Shown here one piece after another: positions 25,992 to 37,200 of a stretch of 64,000 nucleotides of DNA. The DNA lies in assembly GCF_020509005.1 (NCBI RefSeq), contig NC_063019.1, positions 1,488,001 to 1,552,000 of the forward strand, in the 5' to 3' direction. Both the position numbers and the translations under genes were made by a program. Within the stretch, counting starts at the first letter, position 1; each line of letters begins with the position of its first letter. The notes beneath the pieces are model-generated. The model was given only the letters and a program-made list of their open reading frames with translations. It was not told where the DNA came from and searched no databases. This DNA is from Fulvia fulva. Taxonomy: Eukaryota; Ascomycota; Dothideomycetes; Mycosphaerellales; Mycosphaerellaceae.

Positions 25992-26013
25992 GTTATAAGC
26001 CCGGTTAGCGCTT
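25992..26013 (+). other. Copia primer-binding site, half-tRNA type (initiator Met)
   Basis: The bases directly after the LTR are gttataagcccggttagcg. Undoing one likely TG-to-TA change gives GTTATGAGCCC, the reverse complement of GGGCUCAUAAC, the anticodon stem-loop of eukaryotic initiator tRNA-Met. The following GCGCTT also fits the complement of its upstream region (AAGCGC). Priming by a 5' half of this tRNA is known for Drosophila copia. That it applies here is inferred from sequence only. Confidence 0.72.
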
Positions 26014-26069
26014 ACTAACATTCGCTATAATAAGGAAGCCCTAAAGTAGAGTTTATATCGTTATAGCAC

Positions 26070-27608
26070 TACTGCTATAACTAGTATAGTAGTATCTCCT
26101 AGGCCTAGTAAACCCGCGTAGAACTTTTACTAGCCTATAACCTATTTTGTAGTTATAGCTACTATAGAGACCCCGGTAACTACCGGTACCCTACCTTAGG
26201 GTACCGTAGTTCTAAAGAGCTATAACTAATAGGACAAGTTTAACCGTTAGCTAGAGCTCTACGTAGAGTCTTTAAATGTCTAGAAGTATATAGATCCTTA
26301 CTAACTAAGTAGCGAGCTAATAGAGCCTACTTACTTAATGTTTAAGGAAATCTAATAAGCGTATACGGTAGGAGACGCTATATTAAGAGACCTTATTAAG
26401 CTACGACAAATAGACGTAGACCGAAGGTAACGGATATACGATATCTTTACTACTACGCGATCAAAGCTTATTACCTACCTTATCCGACGATAGAGCTAGG
26501 GTAAGAGCTAATATACGGCTAGAATACCCTTAGAGCGAAATACTAGGCTCTTAAGGATTAGTATAGTCTAGACAATATACTACGTAAGCGGTAGCTTACG
26601 CTTAAGCTATCTAGACTTTAGAAGGCTAGCGTACGTAGAATCGATAACTAGTACTTAGACTAGTTAGTTTTATAGACTAAGATACTTAAGTATAACTACG
26701 CCGAGTACGACGACCTTAGTAGACACTTCCTACTTGCTATTTAGTAGAAGTAGGCTCTAGCCTACGGTACTTCTCTATATAACGAGTAGAAGCGTAATAA
26801 AATGTTACTATAAAAGCTTACTAAGCGTTACCTCGAATAGATACGCGATACCGTACTAGTAATAACTAACGGTTGATTAGTCTTTATAACCTTCTCCGGA
26901 GAAACCTTAGTAGAGGATGAAATAGTACCTATAGGTACTAGTTAAAAGGAGGGTGACCGTAGTAGTAGTCGTAGTAATAATAACCGTAGTAATAGCCGCG
27001 GTAATAAGGGTCGTAGTAGTAGCCGCGGTAATAAGAACAAAGATAAGGATAATAATAGGCTAAGCGGCTACTAGAACATTACCGGCGAGCCTAAGGACAC
27101 CTGTTATAAGGGCCTGTTCTTATACGATATGATTAACCCCGATAAGCACCTAGTAAAGGATTAGCGCTTAGAGTAGTAGAAGAAGTACTAGAAAAACTTT
27201 ATTAACTACTACTTAAGCGACGACGGCTAGCGTCTACTTAGCGTATTGAATCGTAACAATCGTAAGGACTAGGAACGTAACAAGGCTATTACTAATACGA
27301 AGAAGGTATTACTAAGCGATAAGGGCTTTATTAGCCTTACTGTTCTTTCTAGCTTAATTAGTAAGTTAAGCGTTAACTTTAGGGATTACTAGGTATATAA
27401 TAACCGTTTAGACACTTATATAATTAATCATTATAACTAGGAGAGTATAGAGCTTATTATAGAGCGCCTTACTACCTTAGAAATCTAGGCTAGAACAACT
27501 ACCTTTCCAATTATAGCGTTAGGGCGTATTTATATATTAATTAGGGGCCATTTATTTACCTTACTAGATATAGCTTACTACCTAGGCTTTTATATAAACG
27601 TCATCTCT
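26070..27608 (+). pseudogene. Copia gag and start of pol (broken)
   Basis: Gag-like region with RIP stops. A low-complexity Ser/Arg/Asn/Gly-rich stretch lies at about 26,950-27,060, followed near 27,060-27,120 by a Cys-containing stretch where a zinc knuckle is expected. The end, at about 27,560-27,605, reads L-T-L-L-D-I-A-Y-Y-L-G-F..N-V-I-S, the conserved block found between protease and GAG-pre-integrase in copia elements. LINE-1 interrupts the frame directly after it. Confidence 0.75.
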
Positions 27609-27621
27609 TATATACGTATAG

Positions 27622-28700
27622 GTCGACGACGAGAATCACCTGTACGTGGTGTCGGCTACGAACCTCTCGTCTAGCTACGAGAGAGCCAAGTATTCTCACG
27701 CTGGAGCGTCGTGGGCGCGACGGGCGCGTAACGTAGGCGAAGCCGCGGCGAACAGAGGACTACTAGCAAAACGGGTATGAAAACCATCCGACGAGCGTGT
27801 ACTCGTGTCGGGAGCGAGTCCCTCTTCTTTCTACGTGTAAGAAGGGCGCGGAACCGTGGCCTATACGCTCGACAGGACACCTCTGGTATAAGTGCAGAAT
27901 TTTCACCTCCGGAGACCGCAAACCGAGCGGGCTGAGCGACGAACATTAGACGAGCGGACTACAGAACAACAACTGAGCGGACTATGCAACGGCGTCGAGC
28001 GGACTACGAAACAATCTGGTGTTTGCCAGCGGGCAATGCGGTGGGTAGGTGGACACGCGACGAAGCCTATAAGGGCCTATTGAACACCCGGTATAGGAAC
28101 GAGGGTTTTGCCTAAGGCACTGCCTGTCCCGCTATACAACGCACCTAGTCTGACATAGTAGATTGCGACGAGGAAAAGACGATAGCCTGAGCAAGGAAAA
28201 GACGGCTGTTAGGACGGGGAAAAGACGTACAATGCAAGTGGATTAGTTCTGTGATCGGGGAGGATCGAGGGCAGGGTAATAAGGAACTTCATATTGGTTA
28301 GTAGGTGGAAACGCAAGGAGTACGCTGCCCGGCGTGGTGTGTGCCCCGAGCAAACCTGCGAGGCATAGACGGCCGCTTTCTAGAGATAGGCTGCGGTAAC
28401 GCGAAGGGCGTCAAAACCTGGGGCGTGGTGTACACTAGCAGCGACGGCTAACACTGTCTATACAGCCCGAGAGGACGGATGCGCATGTCGGTCAATAGAG
28501 AGCACTAAAGGGCTTAGGCCTATAGAGGTGGATATTGGCTTAAGGAGCAAACAGGGAGGGAGGGCGTAGAGGGAAGCTTTTGCTCCGGGCTAACCTCTCG
28601 AAACGAGGCTACACGGTGGTGCTAGATGAGTGGGAAAGCGCGGTTAAGACTTGTCACCTTATCTCGTAGCTAGCTTGCTAAATACGATTCCTTCCTTGCT
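27622..28700 (+). other. LINE-1 5' leader (about 1.1 kb)
   Basis: No convincing long frame. Three copies of gagcggacta at 27,952, 27,975 and 27,997, spaced 22-23 bases apart, look like an iterated promoter-type unit. From 27,991 on, the leader is shared with LINE-5 (21,850-21,160, inverted and RIPed). The first 370 bp have no counterpart in the window. LINEs carry an internal promoter in this position, so it may hold one. Confidence 0.6.
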
Positions 28701-28712
28701 TAGGACGGATCA

Positions 28713-30200
28713 TTGACGGAATCATCGATCTCTGCGCCAAAACACGACACATTCGAAAGCTCTTATCAAGGCCATTCCAACGATATAAAAAGCAGGCCAC
28801 TGCCCCTAGGACTGAGGGAGTTCTACCCCATTCAATCTGGACAGCTTGAAGCTCTCTTCACCCTGTTTCTTCAGCTCCAAACGCCGCGGAGGTGCCTAGC
28901 TACATTAGGCAACTCCTAGGCAATGGCAGCCTAGGCTACGGTACTAACGGCGCCTACGGCCCTATAGGCGAAGCCCCCCTAAGACAACTGGCAGCAACTT
29001 ATAGAGGACGCAAAAAGCATAGAAACTAACGATCAGCTCCCTTACCGGTCTCTATAGGTAATGATCACTTAGCTACGTACGGCGCTTGTACTGTCGTATC
29101 ACCGAGGGCAACAAGAAATGAGGACGACGTCCTAGGCGATTAGCAAGGCCACCCGGAATCAACACCCCTATAGCTGGGCATCGGTCGCGGCATCGATACT
29201 AGGCCCCCGCCTAACGCACGATGCAGTTACGATCCGCATTGCAGCAAAGGAAGACCAGGCCGAAGTTGCGAAGCTATCGAACAAGGAGCTCGCCTAACGA
29301 ATTAACCAACCAGGGGTGGTCGCAGTGAACCAACAGTCTAACGGCACCCTACAGATCTATACTAGCTCTACTACTGCTAGGAGGCACCTAGAGGCACAGC
29401 CACAGTGGGCATCTAAGGTTGCGGCATTAGCGAAGGTCTCAACGAAACAATTCACGATCCTAGTCCACGACATGCCTAAGGAGTTTGACCCAACCAACCA
29501 GGGTCACCTACGCGCTCTCTAAGAGGACAACCCGGTCACTCTTAACTCTCTAATCTAGAAGGCGACTTGGCTCTATAGGAAATGGCCAGAAGGCAAGAAG
29601 GCCTCGGCGCTAATAGTATGGCTACAAGACGCGAAAGCGGCGGATCTAGCGATAGAACAAGGCCTGGTCTGGCAATACAGCCTCAAGACAGTAGAAAAGC
29701 ACTCCTCATCCTTTCGTGTCCTCCAATGCTTCAAATGCCAACAGTATGGACACCAAACCTACACGTACACAAACAAGCAGGCCTGCTCGAACTGTGCAGG
29801 AGACTATATGTCTAGGGACTATACATCGACTACGAGACGGTGCGCGAACTGTCCGGGGCACCACCTATCGTATAGTGCGGAATGCCCATAGCGGAAACTA
29901 GCGAAAAACAAGGCAATCACAAACAGAACCGTCGCCCCAAGATTCTACGGCGACCGTGAGGCTAGCCCACACCGGAACCAACTAGCGGCGGTCGGGCACA
30001 AGCGCCCTAGGGCCGAGAACGATGTAAAGGATACGCAGCCTAGGGCGTACGGGAGGCCACGTGCTCTGCTAGCTACGGCGAGGGAATCTAACCAGGCCCG
30101 GCTCCCCTTTAGTACACAGCCGATAGGCGTAGACCAGGACGCACAGGGCAGTAGGACACAGGACGATACAGAGGAAATGATTGTCGATGCCGATGACTAG
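28713..30200 (+). pseudogene. LINE-1 ORF1 (gag-like, CCHC zinc knuckles), interrupted by stops
   Basis: One reading frame (starting positions divisible by 3) can be followed from about 28,713 to the natural stop TAG at 30,198-30,200, roughly 495 codons. It is broken only by TAG/TAA at places such as 28,917, 29,520 and 29,889 that fit CAG/CAA to TAG/TAA. Three Cys-rich zinc knuckles lie at about 29,727-29,890: C-F-K-C-Q-Q-Y-G-H, then C-S-N-C, then R-C-A-N-C-P-G-H-H...C. The second and third Cys of the array are partly Tyr through TGC to TAC. ORF1 proteins of this type bind the element's RNA. There is no clear ATG at the start (a TTG lies at 28,713), so the start is uncertain. Confidence 0.82.
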
Positions 30201-33200
30201 CCTCGACACGCTTAGCATCATCCAGTATAACGTCAACTATAGCAAGGATATAGTCCAGAACCATTTCCTACACGAGGCGGACCCGCGCGTCCACCACGTC
30301 CTTGCAATCCAGGAGCCATGGATTAACCCGCACTATAAGAGACCAACGACCTGCAAGTCACCAGGCTACACGACATGCCTACGAGGCGACGGCAGACCCC
30401 GTACGTGCTTCTATGTCAGCAAGGACATACTAGAATCCGACTGGGAGGTAGTGTACTACGCAGACGAAGAAGGCGGGGGCGATATTACCTCCCTCCACGT
30501 GGGTAGCACCTGGATACACAACCTATATATGCAACCGCCAGCCTCGAGGTCTAGCCGCGACCTAGGGGTCTGCAGACACCTAGACAGTGCGCTCAAGAGA
30601 CAAGGGTGCCACATCGTAGTAGGAGACTTCAACATACACCACCCTTCCTAGGAAAGCCTTATGTAGCCGCACCCTATAGCCGACGAAGTACTCGACTTGA
30701 TGGCGAGCAACGCAATTGCCCTCAATACCCCGAAGGACCTGGGCACCTAGAAGAGAGGGGGACTCCAAGGCACGATCGACCTCTCCTGGATCTCAGATAG
30801 CCACTACCACACGGTAACCTACTGTGGGATCGAACATAAACTCGAGGCGTCGTCAGACCACATGCCAGTCAGGACCTCTATTACGACACAGATACAACGC
30901 ACACTAGCGAGAACCCCTAAGCCAAACTAGGGAAAGGCCCACTGGGCCAACATCCAGGCGTACCTCGATGACTCCAAGAGGCTAGTCCAGATCGCGTAGC
31001 AGCAATACAACAGTAAAGACGAGATAGAAGAAGCAGTCCAGGGGTTGACAGACGAAATAAGAAAAGCGACCTCACTCCACGTTCCGCTTGCCCAACCAAC
31101 GACATGGTCCAAACCATACTGGACGCCGGAGTGCACTGCGGTAGTAAGAGAAGCAAGGAGAGCCCGCCGGGTGTGGACGAGCAGCTATAGCGAGGAGGCC
31201 TAGAACGTATACAGGGAGGCATACTAACAGAAGAAAGCCATAATACGGAGGGAGAAAGCAGTCGGCTGGAGGGCCACAGTGGAAGAAATCGCCGGCAAGC
31301 CAGAGAGGATGTGGAAGCTAGCGAAATGGGCCCGACAGGACCCTACACAGGGCCCCTCCTTCTCTATCCCAGCGCTACAATCGCCTAGTGGCCCGGTTAG
31401 CGACCCCGAGGCCAAGGCGCGTCTACTGGCTAGCAAGTTCTTCCCACCCCCAGTCGAGGCTGATCTAAGCGACATAAACAGCTCTACTCCCCTAGCCCCT
31501 AGCATCGCGGTCTAACAGGAGGTGTCCGAGGGAGAAGTTACCGCTGTGCTGAGGAAGTTGCCGGCGAAGAAAGCCCCGGGGCCGGATGGGATCCCAAACG
31601 AGCTACTAAAGAAGTGTAGAGATCAACTAGCCCTAGCAGTTGCAGCGATCTTCAACGCCTGCCTACAGACCGGATACCACCCGATAGCTTTTAAACAATC
31701 GACGACAGTAGTCCTACGCAAGCCGCAGAAGGAAGACTATACGCAGGTGAAGTCGTACCGCCCAATTGCGCTCCTTAACACTCTTGGGAAGGCGCTTGAG
31801 AAGCTGGTTGCAACGAGACTCTCCGAGGCGGCAGAGGAACACTCCCTACTCCCGGACACCTAGATGGGTGCGCGCCCATAGCGATCGACGCTATCCGCGA
31901 TGGAACTTATCACCTCTCAGGTAAAGGCCATCTGGTATAAGAATAGGGACAAGGTGGCTTCCTTACTTAGCCTAGACATATCGGGAGCCTTCGACTACGT
32001 GTCACACCCGCGGCTTCTCTATATCCTAAGGTCGAAAGGACTCCCTGAGTGGCTTGTCAACTTCGTACGGTCCTACCTCCAAAACCGCAGTACGTCGATC
32101 CTGGTCGGCCAGTACAGAAGCCCATTTCAAGCAGTCCACACTAGAATCCCGCAAGGCTCAACGCTAGCACCTATTCTGTTCCTCTTCTTTATAGCGACGC
32201 TGCTCCCAGCCCTAGAATCCCAGAACACCGCTGCGAGCGGCTTCGTAGACGACACAAACATCCTAGCGTGGTCTTCCTCGACTAAGGAGAACTGTAGGCT
32301 ACTAGAAGAGAAGCACAAGATCTGCGAGGACTGGGCTAGGAGGCACGGGGCTCGGTTTGCCCCAGAAAAGTACAATCTGATACACTTTACGCGCCGGCCA
32401 CGGTTCCACAATATGCAAGCTTCTATCTAGATACAGGGGCACACGACTAACCCGGCAAATCAGCTCAGGATCCTCGGACTATAGGTGGACCCGGCGCTAC
32501 GGTGGAGGAAGCACGTACAGGCAATATTACGGAAAGCTGAACAGAATATGGCATCATGCCAGAGGCTCACTGCGTCCATATGGGGGGCGGACTTCCGGCA
32601 GTCACGACTTCTATATACGGCTATTGTACGGCCAGTCCTTACCTATAGCAGCCAAGTGTGGTCCTTAGGCGAGAGGGCCTGCCCATCGAAGGGACTCGTC
32701 GCGCCGCTAGCGAAGATCCAAAACCAATGCCTAAGGAAGGTCACCGGGGCATATAAGTCGACACTAACGAGGATGCTTGAGCACGAGACCGCTATACCGC
32801 CGATCGACCTATACATCCAGGGACTACGGACCTCCTACTTAGGCAAGTCGGCACAGTACCCAGTACAGAAGGTCATCGCCAGTGCAGTCGCAAGGGCCCG
32901 CGAATCAGTACTAGCGCATAAGGGCATTCGACCCGGAAACGAGCCGAACTACCGGGCAAGGGACGAACAGCTAGCAACACAATGGGAAGGTGAGAAATCG
33001 TTTGTAGAGCAACTATGGAAAGAGAGGTGGAACAACCAGGTTGTAGGGCATAGTGGACGCCCTCAGCCAGCGGGACAACCTAAGGAATGGTCAGCTACAA
33101 AATCCGCGGTCAAGCACCCCCCGAAGCTCATCCACTACCGCCTTACGAGGGCACAGAGTAGCATAGCAACCCAACTGCGAAGCGAACACATCGGCCTCTA

Positions 33201-33504
33201 GGGGTACCTATCATGGAGGAAGGTCCCAGGATACACGAATACTAGCTGCCCCTACGGCTATCGCTCCTAGAACGTACGGCACGCACTCCTCGTCTGTCCG
33301 AGGTGGTCGCTAGGAAGGGGGGAGTGGATGGTAAAGGCGAGGAACCGGACGATTGGGGCACTTCTTAACAACGCTGAAGACCTACGGCGCATTACGAACT
33401 GGATACTAGAGAAGGGCTGGCTAGAACAGTACCGCCTAGTAGGAGCAGTGCAGGAAGAGAGGACACGACGCAGCGCGACGAGACCGGCTAGGAGCGGGGG
33501 CTAA
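30187..33504 (+). pseudogene. LINE-1 ORF2: endonuclease-reverse transcriptase, about 14 in-frame stops
   Basis: A single uninterrupted register runs from the ATG at 30,187 to a TAA at 33,502-33,504 (about 1,105 codons), with no frameshift. The apurinic-type endonuclease occupies residues about 1-235: QEPW near residue 40, GDFN at about 146, SSDH at about 222. Reverse transcriptase occupies about 440-710: KKAPGPDGIPNELLK, LLSLDISGAFD, a (R)IPQGS block, and the catalytic F-V-D-D at 686. A C-terminal Cys-rich knuckle (C-P-Y-G-Y...H..L..C-P) lies at about 1,020-1,045. I see no RNase H. Internal stops (for example 30,649, 30,664, 30,748, 31,513, 31,861, 32,428, 32,482, 33,199, 33,268) all sit where Gln or Trp is expected. 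ORF2 begins inside the last codons of ORF1. Confidence 0.9.
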
Positions 33505-33691
33505 CGGGGTAGTGACATGGACTACGTACGTTCAGAGGGAAAGCTAATCTAGACAAGGAGTAGTCGGGGGCGGGAAGGGTTTTCACCTATTCGGGTTTCC
33601 CTTTGTACATAACAATAGATATATACCTGCATAGGCCGGATAGGGTCCTAGAACAGGGGAATGACAAATCTATCTATCTATATACGTATAG

Positions 33692-34255
33692 AAACGGCCG
33701 GACTCTAGTAGTACGGACGTAGTAATTCAATATAGCACAACGATACTAAATTGATAGACCTATACCGCCCTACTAGTACAATCCCTTTCTTTAAGGTAGT
33801 TATACTACCTAAGTTACCTATTATTTACTAATGGCCTATAAAAGAGGGCCTAGTACTACCGAAGGTCACTAAAAAGATACGTAACGCGCACTTTATTAGT
33901 ACTATTAGTAGGGGTATAAACATCGGCGATAAACCTACTAATAGCGTAGTATCTCTAACTACTTAAGAGGATAGTAACCGTACCGTTCTTATAGTTATAA
34001 ACAGTACTAGGGGTACTAAAGGTATAGCTACGTCTAGTAGGACCCCGATTAAATACCGAAAGCTCTCTAGCCGCTAGTAGTATCAAATCTTTAGTTATAT
34101 TAGCGCTAAACGTATTTAGTAGTTACCGCTTAGAGTTAAGGGGATAATTATTAACGATAGTCTAAGCGTACCCCTTACTATATATTATAGAGTATATAGG
34201 CTTAGTAAAGCTTATAAGGTATATAATCGGTCTTAGCCTATTAGGGTAATAACCC
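33692..34255 (+). pseudogene. Copia GAG-pre-integrase segment
   Basis: Continuation of the copia frame after LINE-1. Near 34,070-34,110 the plus frame carries a W-H-Q...I-S-A-K-R-I like block, with Trp and His codons mutated. Near 34,185-34,235 is the second half of the integrase zinc finger, with both Cys codons now Tyr. It is interrupted by LINE-2. Confidence 0.75.
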
Positions 34256-34270
34256 TATACGGCTATATAG

Positions 34271-37200
34271 ATAGATATTTTATTAAGCTGTTATAGTGCC
34301 CTTTGGCCTATATAGCTATACTATCTTGTTTTTGTATATATAGAGGGGAAACCGTGTTAGTAAAAACCCCTCCTCCTTCCCGCCTGTCTTTTCCTCCTCG
34401 TTGTCGTCTTAAATTTCCCTTGTTAGGGGTACGCTAGTATTATAGGCCTGCCCTAATGACTACCCTATCTACAACCCCCCTCGCTTCCGCCTCTTGTCTA
34501 TCTACTCCTCCGTCTCGCTCGCGAGGCTAAACTGCTAGAGGTATCCCTACTATAGTATCTACCGAGAGATTCGGCGAATATTGCCTTTGTCCCTAATAAT
34601 TAACTTGTAGTCTCTCCTTCCCGCTTAGTGCCTCTAATTTCCCCTACCTCTCGCCTACTACGGGCATCGTAGTAGTATATGTTCTAGGTTTTGCGATAGG
34701 TAGCCACACTAGTAGGCTAGGCTATAGATGTCTAGTGCGCGTCTCCTAAATAGGTAGGCCCTTAATCTAATATATTCGGACCTAATTTAGATCGCTATGC
34801 TTGCTTCGGCCCTTATTAGGTCCCTATATAGCTAGTAATTATGTCTCTAGAAGGCTCGGAGCGCTATCGGGCCTATTATCTTAGGGGGCTTCCTTTTCTA
34901 GTCCTACTCCTATAGGTAGCTCGCTATCTATTTCGCTAGGCTTTAGGTCTTAGCCTTGCTCCCGCCGGCCTAGCGAGTCCTACGCTCCTCCTCCTTTCGT
35001 ACTAGCTATTCGGTGCTTGTCTATACGGCCGTAAAGGTAGTAAGGTCATCCTCTTTTTAGCTTGTCCTATGTCCTACCCCTCTCCGGTAGCGGCTTTCTA
35101 TCTTATTCTTTGCCTCCTAGATCGTGGTTTATACTAGGTAACCTGTCGTCTTTGCCGCGTATTAAATTCTTATTCCCCGGATATACTAGCCGATTAGTAG
35201 TATTCCTGTCTCTATTTCTACCGTGCTTATTAACGTTGTCTTATATACGCCTAGTACCCTACGTAGGTTACCTACCTATGTCCTATTTAGGGGTTACTCT
35301 ATCCGTTTCGGGATCGGCTTGCCTACGCCTCCTGTTCCCTAAATCTATGCCCCGTATAACATAGCTAGTCTAACGATCGCCTTATACATTACTCTTGCCT
35401 TATCGAATGTTGCTCCCTATATAGATGCCGTAAGCCTCTTTATCGAGGCTTTATTAACTTACGCTCGACTCTAGGCTTTCTTAATTTATATATTCTAGCT
35501 TAGCTTCGGGTCGAGCTAGATCCCTAGTACTCGTAGCTCCGCTAATAGCTTAGTCTCGTAGCCTTAGATTCTTACCGCCGCCTTTATATTATAGTATGTT
35601 CTCGCTTTACTAAAGTGTATAAGTTAGTACTTTTTAGGGGCGAACCGGGCACTATGCTTCTTTGCCTACTCCTCGCATTTCTTGTGCCTATCTTTAAGGA
35701 GGCGACAGTTCTCTTCTATCGAGTCTAACTAGGCTAGGATGTTTATATCGTCTACGAACCCCGATACTAAGGTTTGCGGAGAGGTAAGTAGAGGGATTAG
35801 ATCCGACATAAATATTAGAAATAGGATAGGGGAGAGAGTAGATCTCTAAGGTATTCTAGTCTCTACCTTTACCGGGTCGGACGTATACCTTCCTAGGACT
35901 AGGTATGTCGTCCGTTCCTAGAGAAAGGAGTAGACGAACGACGTTACCTACTAGGGGATGCCTTTCTACTATAGGATATATATTAGTCTTTAGTATAAGA
36001 CGTTATCGAAGGCCCCTACGATGTCGAGGGATAGTAAGGACGCCGCTCGGTTCCTACCGTAGTACTAGAGGGTCTGAATTTGCTCCGTAATTAGCTCTAT
36101 TACTATTAGTATCGATCGCTAGCTTCTTCCCCCTATCTATGTTACTAGGAGTACGTAGTTGTCCTCGGTAAGCTACGTAAGTCTCTAGGCTACTATCTTT
36201 TCTAGGACCTTCCCTATCGTGTTTAGAAGTGCTATTAGTCTATACGACTTGGGCTAAGTATAGTCTTCCTTCTATAGCTTACGTAGTACTACTGTTATAG
36301 ACTCTCTATACGGCTTCGGGTAATACCCTAGCCGTAGGTACGCGGTAAATAGGTTTATAAGGCTCGGCGCGATCTCTTCTCTATACTCTTTTAGTAGTAC
36401 GTTTAGTATCCTGTCTAGGCCTAGGGCTTTTCGTCCTTTTAGCTTACTTATAACTCCTATTACTATATTAGAGCTAACCGCCTAATCTATGTCTAGGGGT
36501 TCCGGGTATATACTCGGGTCGATGTCCGTAAGGTCTGCCTCTACTTACGTCGAAAAGAAATAGTCGGCTAACGCTTTTGCCTTACCCCGGGGCGTAGCCT
36601 AGGCAATCCCTTCGCGGTCTACGATTAGGGGGAAGTAAGGGGCTTATTACTCTTTAGGTAGTCGTGCCTATTTAGTAAGTCTCTATATCTATTCCGGGTT
36701 TTCTATAACGAGCCCGATTATCGCTCTCTAGTCCTATAGCTTATCGCGTCTTATCTGTGCCTTCTTCTCTTATGTCGCGTGACAGTATTGCTCCTACGTC
36801 TCTTAGGTGTACTCCTTCGTCTACTGTCGCCTTGCCCTTCTAGCCTCCCTTACCTTCGTAGAGCATTTAGGGGTCTAGAAGGCCTTCTACTACGTTAAGG
36901 GCCGGAGTAACGGCGTATATTGTTCCGCTACTTACTATATAACCGAGGTAATCTGTTCCGCTGCTTAATCTAGCTAAGCTATCGTCTCGAGTTCTCTATA
37001 CTATAGTAGGTTCGCTATTAGGAAGCCTCTTATATCGTCCTAGCGTGCCTTCTTCTAGTTACGGCGTAGTTCGTTTACTAGCTCCTCTATCGCCTTCACC
37101 CCTAGCGTCGTTTAGATAGGGATATAGTCTAAGGAGGCTTCTAGCGCGTAGTTCGGTCGGCATTAGACTAGTCTCTCTTTAAGTTCTCGTAATAGAAAGT

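Larger units (their letters stand above)
27622..33678 (+). mobile_element. LINE-1: nearly full-length, lightly mutated Tad1-like LINE
   Basis: 6,057 bp inserted into the copia element, flanked by a 13-base duplication tatatacgtatag (27,609-27,621; 33,679-33,691) and ending in a short (TCTA)n tail. It has a long 5' leader, ORF1 with zinc knuckles, ORF2 with endonuclease and reverse transcriptase, and a 170-bp 3' region. CpA and TpG dinucleotides remain common here, unlike in the surrounding DNA, so it is younger than the main RIP events or has largely escaped them. Fungal elements of this plan belong to the Tad1 clade; the clade assignment is from general resemblance. Confidence 0.93.
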
